Translations under genes and position numbers: made by a program
Notes under the pieces: model-generated
Told to the model about the DNA's origin: nothing
The model's database searches: none
Seen by the model: only the letters and a program-made list of their open reading frames with translations
Part shown: positions 59,826 to 64,000 of the stretch, in pieces
Numbering within the stretch: the stretch's first letter is position 1
How the letters are laid out: every line of letters starts with the position of its first letter
Assembly (NCBI RefSeq): GCF_001889545.1
Contig: NZ_CP018194.1
Coordinates: 558,001-622,000, forward strand
Reading direction: 5' to 3'
Source of the DNA: Granulibacter bethesdensis
GTDB taxonomy: Bacteria; Pseudomonadota; Alphaproteobacteria; Acetobacterales; Acetobacteraceae
Length of the DNA stretch: 64,000 nt

Positions 59826-61289
59826 ATGAGTCCTGATAAAATCGCTGTCATCGGCGCGGGTTTCAGCGGCACGTTACTGGCCCTGCATGCCCTCCGACGA
59901 TGTCCCCCTGGTACCATGGTCACACTGATTGAACGCAACCGCCAGTTCGGGCGGGGCCAGGCTTACGCCACAGGCAATCCGAGCCATCTGCTCAATGTCC
60001 CCGCCGGGCGTATGAGCGCCTTTCACGATAACCCCCATCATTTCGTCGCCTGGCTGCGGGAGCATCCACAGGAGGCCGCAGCTTTGGGCGTGGAGACGGG
60101 TCTCGAAGAAAGCGCTTTTGTGCCTCGTTCCCTGTTCGGCAGTTATGTCCGCTCCCTGCTCAATGCCGAGCTTAAGGAGGATGAGCGGCTCGAACTGGTA
60201 CGGGGCGATGCCCATGATCTGTGCTGTGGCTCTGACGGCAGGTTGCAGATTATGCTTGGACAGGGCGAGAGCATGCGCGTGGTGGAGGCGGATCGCGTTG
60301 TCTTCGCGACCGGTAATTTCCCGCCTGCGCCGCCTCCGGTCGAGGACCCCTCTTTTTTCGATACGCCGTTCTACAGCCCTGATCCCTGGGCCCCGGATGC
60401 ACTGACGGGGCTGGAGCCGGAAGCTCCGGTTTTCCTGATCGGCACCGGCCTGACCATGGTGGATGTCGCGGTTTCCCTGCTGGATCAGGGCCATCATGGC
60501 CCGATCATTGCCGTGTCCAGACGCGGGCTGGTTCCGCTGCGTCATGGTGCGGGGGCGTTGCCGCCTCTGCGGTCCAGCGCCCGGCAGGGCCATCCGGATA
60601 GTGAGTTGTCACCGGATGATGCTGCCTTTCCGACAACCATCAACGATTTACTCCGCTTTTTAAGGCAGGAGGCCGCCCGCTCCATCGCATCGGGGGAAAG
60701 CTGGCAGCCGGTGGTGGACAGTCTGCGTCCTTTTACGATCGATGTGTGGCAAACCATGCCGATGCGGGACAGGGCCAGATTTCTGCGCCATCTGCGGCCA
60801 TGGTGGGATATTCACCGTCATCGCGTACCGCCCGCCACGGCTGACCGGATTACCGATGCCAGAGCACGGGGCCAGTTGCGGATTGCGGCCGGACGAATCA
60901 GGGCTTTCGATATCACAGATCAAGGCAAGGTTCTGATCCGCTGGCGGAAGCGGGGCGAGGCTGATCTCATTACAACCAGCGCGGCGCGGGTCATCAACTG
61001 CTCTGGCCCCTGCGCTGATTATGCCCGGATCGGCCACCCGCTGATTCGTTCCCTGCTCGATCGTGGATGGGTCAGACCTGATCCGCTCGGGTTGGGGCTG
61101 GAGGTGACGGGGAATTGTGCCTTGCTGGACAAGACCGGGCGTATTTCACGACGGCTGTTTGCCGTGGGACCGATCACCAAAGGTGCATTCTGGGAAATGA
61201 CCGCTGTGCCTGATATCCGGCGACAGGCCGAGTTTGTGGCCGGGCATCTCGCGGCCCTTATCAAGGCGTCCCCCCGCCGTGCTGCGTAG
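59826..61289 (+). CDS. FAD/NAD(P)-binding protein
   Basis: 487-aa flavoprotein with KIAVIGAGFSGTLLALHAL at the N-terminus, GRGQAYATGNPSHLLNVPAGRMSAF (NAD_binding_9 family), ATGNFPP and LIGTGLTMVDVAVSLLDQG. Members include hydroxyacylglutathione-like and opine/ornithine-type monooxygenases but the substrate here is unknown. Start at MSPDKIA after GAGG. Divergent from the aldo/keto reductase. Confidence 0.85.
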   Translation: MSPDKIAVIGAGFSGTLLALHALRRCPPGTMVTLIERNRQFGRGQAYATGNPSHLLNVPAGRMSAFHDNPHHFVAWLREHPQEAAALGVETGLEESAFVPRSLFGSYVRSLLNAELKEDERLELVRGDAHDLCCGSDGRLQIMLGQGESMRVVEADRVVFATGNFPPAPPPVEDPSFFDTPFYSPDPWAPDALTGLEPEAPVFLIGTGLTMVDVAVSLLDQGHHGPIIAVSRRGLVPLRHGAGALPPLRSSARQGHPDSELSPDDAAFPTTINDLLRFLRQEAARSIASGESWQPVVDSLRPFTIDVWQTMPMRDRARFLRHLRPWWDIHRHRVPPATADRITDARARGQLRIAAGRIRAFDITDQGKVLIRWRKRGEADLITTSAARVINCSGPCADYARIGHPLIRSLLDRGWVRPDPLGLGLEVTGNCALLDKTGRISRRLFAVGPITKGAFWEMTAVPDIRRQAEFVAGHLAALIKASPRRAA

Positions 61290-61300
61290 CTGCAACGGGA

Positions 61301-62290
61301 TCAGCGCCGCTGGAGAATGTAATTGCCGGTATAGGTGATGGTGATTGAATCTTCCTTGGTGCCGGGCGGGAAAGGCGGCACGCGGGAGCCGCGCCAGACG
61401 GAGGTCCAGGCCATATCCAGCGCTTGCGATCCTGAGCTTTCCAGCATCTGCACGTCCGTCACCACGCCAAAGCGGTTGATGGTCAGTTGAAGCGTCACTG
61501 GTCCGTCTTCCCCGCGCATCGCCGCGTCACGCGGGTAGTAGCCGTGTTCCTGCACCCAGCGGCGGAGCGCGGCTTTCCAGTCATTCCCCAGTGGCAGATT
61601 GGTCGGCATTGAGGCGAACGGATTATTATGCCGCAAGCCGCGTGCGGCTCCGCCCAGTGAATAATTCATGGGGGAGGAAAGCGAACTGCCGGGTGCTTCG
61701 CGAACCCTGCCCGGCGGACGCGATGATGTTCGGGGTGTTGCTTTGGGCGTGCGCACCGGTGGCTGCGGCATGGTCCGGGGCTGTGGCGGGGAGGGGGGCG
61801 CCGGAGGGACCTCGGTCGCTGGCGGCGGTGGGGCGACCGGCACGGCATCGGGCGATGGCTCTGGCGGCAACGGGATATCAGGCACCGGTGCAGGCGGCTG
61901 CTGTGCGGGGGGTGTTGATGGTGCGGGAGCTTGCGGTGCGGGCGGCACCGGAGCGACCTGCGGCGGAGCTTCCTGCGGTTGAGGCGGCGCCGGCGGGCTG
62001 GGGCTGGGCGGCGCGGATGATGGAGAGGGTTGGGAGGTATCAGGCTTGTCCTCCGGCGTGGGGGGAGGCATTCCCGGCTTATTGGACAAGGCGTCCGAAT
62101 CGGTCTTGCTGTCAGGGCTGGTATTGGACGGGGCTTTCTCTCCCCCGCCCTCGAACACCATGGCGACATCGCTCGGGGCTGACAGATCCTGTGGTGGCCG
62201 CCCGACATGCAGGAACAGCAGCGCCGCCAGAAGCAGGGCGTGAACGGCAACCGACAGGACAAGCGTGACCGGCAGGCGGTCTCGCCCCAT
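61301..62290 (-). CDS. TonB family energy-transducing protein
   Basis: 329 aa. One N-terminal membrane anchor (LPVTLVLSVAVHALLLAALLFL), a long proline-rich periplasmic linker (residues 60-180), and a C-terminal TonB domain (WKAALRRWVQEHGYYPRDA, GPVTLQLTINRFGVVTDVQMLESSG). Start at MGRDRLPV after AAGGGG. No exbB/exbD next to it. It could power a siderophore or vitamin receptor. Confidence 0.88.
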   Translation of the reverse strand: MGRDRLPVTLVLSVAVHALLLAALLFLHVGRPPQDLSAPSDVAMVFEGGGEKAPSNTSPDSKTDSDALSNKPGMPPPTPEDKPDTSQPSPSSAPPSPSPPAPPQPQEAPPQVAPVPPAPQAPAPSTPPAQQPPAPVPDIPLPPEPSPDAVPVAPPPPATEVPPAPPSPPQPRTMPQPPVRTPKATPRTSSRPPGRVREAPGSSLSSPMNYSLGGAARGLRHNNPFASMPTNLPLGNDWKAALRRWVQEHGYYPRDAAMRGEDGPVTLQLTINRFGVVTDVQMLESSGSQALDMAWTSVWRGSRVPPFPPGTKEDSITITYTGNYILQRR

Positions 62291-62498
62291 CCGTTCCCCT
62301 TCTCCCCAGGGACCACATGCGCTGAGCTGCCGTTCTGTCATGTTGGGCGACGGTGTTGTCCGGTCAGACGCCACGCAAGATCCTTATCGTTCCTGCGATT
62401 ATGGGCGAATTCAGGCGGCAGGAAAACCTGCCATGCCGCCGGATTGGCACGGAAATCGGCTTTCCCCCCCGGGTGAGAGGGAGAAAGCCTTCATCCTG

Positions 62499-64000
62499 TC
62501 AGCTACGGCTGGTTTTCTTGCGGCTGCTGCTGCCACCCGGTCCCGCGGTCCGACCGCGGGGAGCCGCGCTGCGACCAGAGGGGGCGGAGAAGGACTTGCC
62601 GTAGGACGGCTTGTCTTTCGACGCGCCACGCCGGGGGGCATCACCCGCATAGGCAGATGAGCCGCTTCGTGCGGTCCGGGGTTTGCCGCCGGGTTTTGAA
62701 TCGTAGGACTTTGCCTCATAGGGCTTGTCATACGACTTGCGCTCGCCGGAGCGCGGGGCGGTTTTCGAAGTGCGACGCGGGCGGGCGGCCTCGTCACCGC
62801 CGTGATCGGCTTCGCGCATGGCACGTTCGAAGCCGCCTTTGCCGCGTTCCGAGGTTGAGGGCCGGGGTGTGTAGCCACCTGAAACGCCTGCGGGCGGAGC
62901 CGAAGCGGCGGAAATGGCCACTTCATCTGCCTCGCGGCCTTCGATGGCGCTGCTGAACGTGTCGGCACGGGCAGAGTCGATCTCGAAGAAGGTCTCCGTC
63001 TCCATGATGCGAATCGCACCGATATCCGGTTTGCGGATATGACCGGCACGGCACAGCAGCGGCACGATCCATTTCGGATCGGCATTGTCATTGCGACCGA
63101 CACTCAGCTTGAACCAGCGCGTGGCGCGTGCTTCGCCATCATTGTCACGACGCGGCGTACGGGTCGGGCGATCCTGATCGCTGCGGTCTCTTTCACGGCC
63201 CCGCTCACGCTGCGGACGGTCTCCACGCTCACTGTTGCTTGGGCGCTCATGCACGATCTGAACGTCTTCAGGCTCCGGCAGGCGTCCGCGATGCAGGCGC
63301 AGCACGGCGACAGCCAGAGCCTCCGCATCGCGGCCTTCCATCAGGATACGGGCCGCTTCACGCTCGTCATCGGAGATGGGGGCGCTCAGGGCCGGGCTTT
63401 CCAGCATGCGTTCCCGGTCACGGATGGAGATTTCCTCGACCGTCGGAACCGGGGTCCATTCAGCGCGAATGCCAGCCGTATGCAGAAGCTGATCGGCCTT
63501 GCGCTGACGGTTCACGGGGGCGATCAGCACGCTGACGCCCTTGCGTCCGGCGCGACCGGTACGGCCGCTGCGATGCAGCAGGGTGGCGGAATTGGTCGGC
63601 AGATCAGCATGGATCACCAGATCCAGCGCAGGCAGATCAAGGCCGCGGGCCGCCACATCGGTGGCGACACAGACGCGGGCCTGTCCCTCACGCAGCAGAT
63701 GCAGGGCGCGGCTGCGTTCGGTCTGGCTCAGCTCGCCGGACAGAGCGACGGAGGAAAAGCCGCGTTCCATCAGACTGGCCTGAAAATGGCGGACTTCCTC
63801 GCGCGTGGCGCAGAACACCATGGCGATGGGAGCGTCGTAGAAACGCAGCACGTTCACCACCGAGTGACGTGCCTCATGCGGCAGCACCCGCACGACGCGA
63901 TAGTCGATATCGGCATGCGGCTTGTTGCGGGAAACGGTGTCGATGCGCAGCGCATTGGTCTGGTAACGCTTGGCCAGCGCGGCGATTTCACGGGCGATGG
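62499..64000 (-). CDS. DEAD-box RNA helicase, C-terminal part
   Basis: The gene runs off the right edge; the open frame continues to the window end with VSRNKPHADIDYRVVRVLP. The helicase C-domain is seen in MVFCATREEVRHF, VCVATDVAARGLDLPALDLVIHADLP and HRSGRTGRAGR. A DbpA-like RNA-binding fold follows (WFKLSVGRNDNADPKWIVPLL), and then a basic, Ser/Gly/Lys-rich tail of about 130 residues. Likely involved in ribosome assembly or RNA decay. Confidence 0.93.
   Translation of the reverse strand, partial: IAREIAALAKRYQTNALRIDTVSRNKPHADIDYRVVRVLPHEARHSVVNVLRFYDAPIAMVFCATREEVRHFQASLMERGFSSVALSGELSQTERSRALHLLREGQARVCVATDVAARGLDLPALDLVIHADLPTNSATLLHRSGRTGRAGRKGVSVLIAPVNRQRKADQLLHTAGIRAEWTPVPTVEEISIRDRERMLESPALSAPISDDEREAARILMEGRDAEALAVAVLRLHRGRLPEPEDVQIVHERPSNSERGDRPQRERGRERDRSDQDRPTRTPRRDNDGEARATRWFKLSVGRNDNADPKWIVPLLCRAGHIRKPDIGAIRIMETETFFEIDSARADTFSSAIEGREADEVAISAASAPPAGVSGGYTPRPSTSERGKGGFERAMREADHGGDEAARPRRTSKTAPRSGERKSYDKPYEAKSYDSKPGGKPRTARSGSSAYAGDAPRRGASKDKPSYGKSFSAPSGRSAAPRGRTAGPGGSSSRKKTSRS

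Noticed and set aside
1-64000. CRISPR arrays, tRNA or rRNA genes
   Set aside because: No regularly spaced repeats and no cloverleaf or rRNA sequence seen in the intergenic stretches.

Overview
The window looks like chromosomal DNA of an acetic acid bacterium (Alphaproteobacteria, Acetobacteraceae; a Granulibacter-like organism is my best guess). Clues are a 26-residue PqqA precursor of the Gluconobacter type, homospermidine synthase beside ornithine decarboxylase, a RegB/RegA redox system, a formaldehyde-activating-enzyme homologue, and moderately high GC with tightly packed genes. The species is inferred; no rRNA or tRNA gene is present to confirm it.

Layout. 1-1200: 3' end of an XRE/IrrE-type regulator, a strong terminator, and a small unknown gene. 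1200-6433 (minus): a compact run egtB-egtD-40-residue membrane peptide-OPT transporter-Rieske oxygenase, combining ergothioneine synthesis with transport and oxidation. 6580-8163 (plus): an acyl-carrier protein coupled to a lipoprotein. 8170-13583: biotin genes bioD, bioF (minus) and bioB, bioA (plus), with a histidine-rich metal exporter between bioF and bioD that has a perfect 20-bp operator upstream. 13717-13797: a lone pqqA with its own terminator. 14057-19498: a secreted unknown, dadA, a GH63-type glycosidase and an S49 protease. 19508-26236 (minus): prkA-yeaH-spoVR-regB-regA. 26735-29886: metY and a major porin, divergent. 29962-36309 (minus): a His-rich secreted protein, hldE, an exported isoaspartyl-methyltransferase-like protein, a polytopic spermidine-synthase-like protein and an alpha/beta hydrolase. 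36566-43501 (plus): a transglutaminase/DUF2126 fusion, a circularly permuted ATP-grasp/alpha-E fusion and a second transglutaminase, a predicted peptide-ligation system, followed by a Na+/H+ antiporter.

45164-49147 holds homospermidine synthase and ornithine decarboxylase, divergent, which together give a route from ornithine to homospermidine. Behind them lies a scar (49158-50442) made of gene remnants. These are best explained as a tandem duplication of the stretch 'decarboxylase 3' end - DTG protease - fae', joined at a short microhomology, with later decay and gain of a small ATPase gene. The intact protease and fae genes follow, then pcaL, a GlcG/HbpS-like gene and a solute-binding protein. 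The last part contains rpsD (with a clear promoter and structured leader), prfC, cysH, an aldo/keto reductase divergent from a flavoprotein, a TonB-like protein and the C-terminal part of a DEAD-box helicase cut by the window end.

The most interesting parts are the egt-OPT-Rieske run, the amidoligase/ATP-grasp/transglutaminase cluster, the exported methyltransferase cluster, and the duplication scar. I saw no CRISPR array, prophage, insertion sequence or structural RNA gene.
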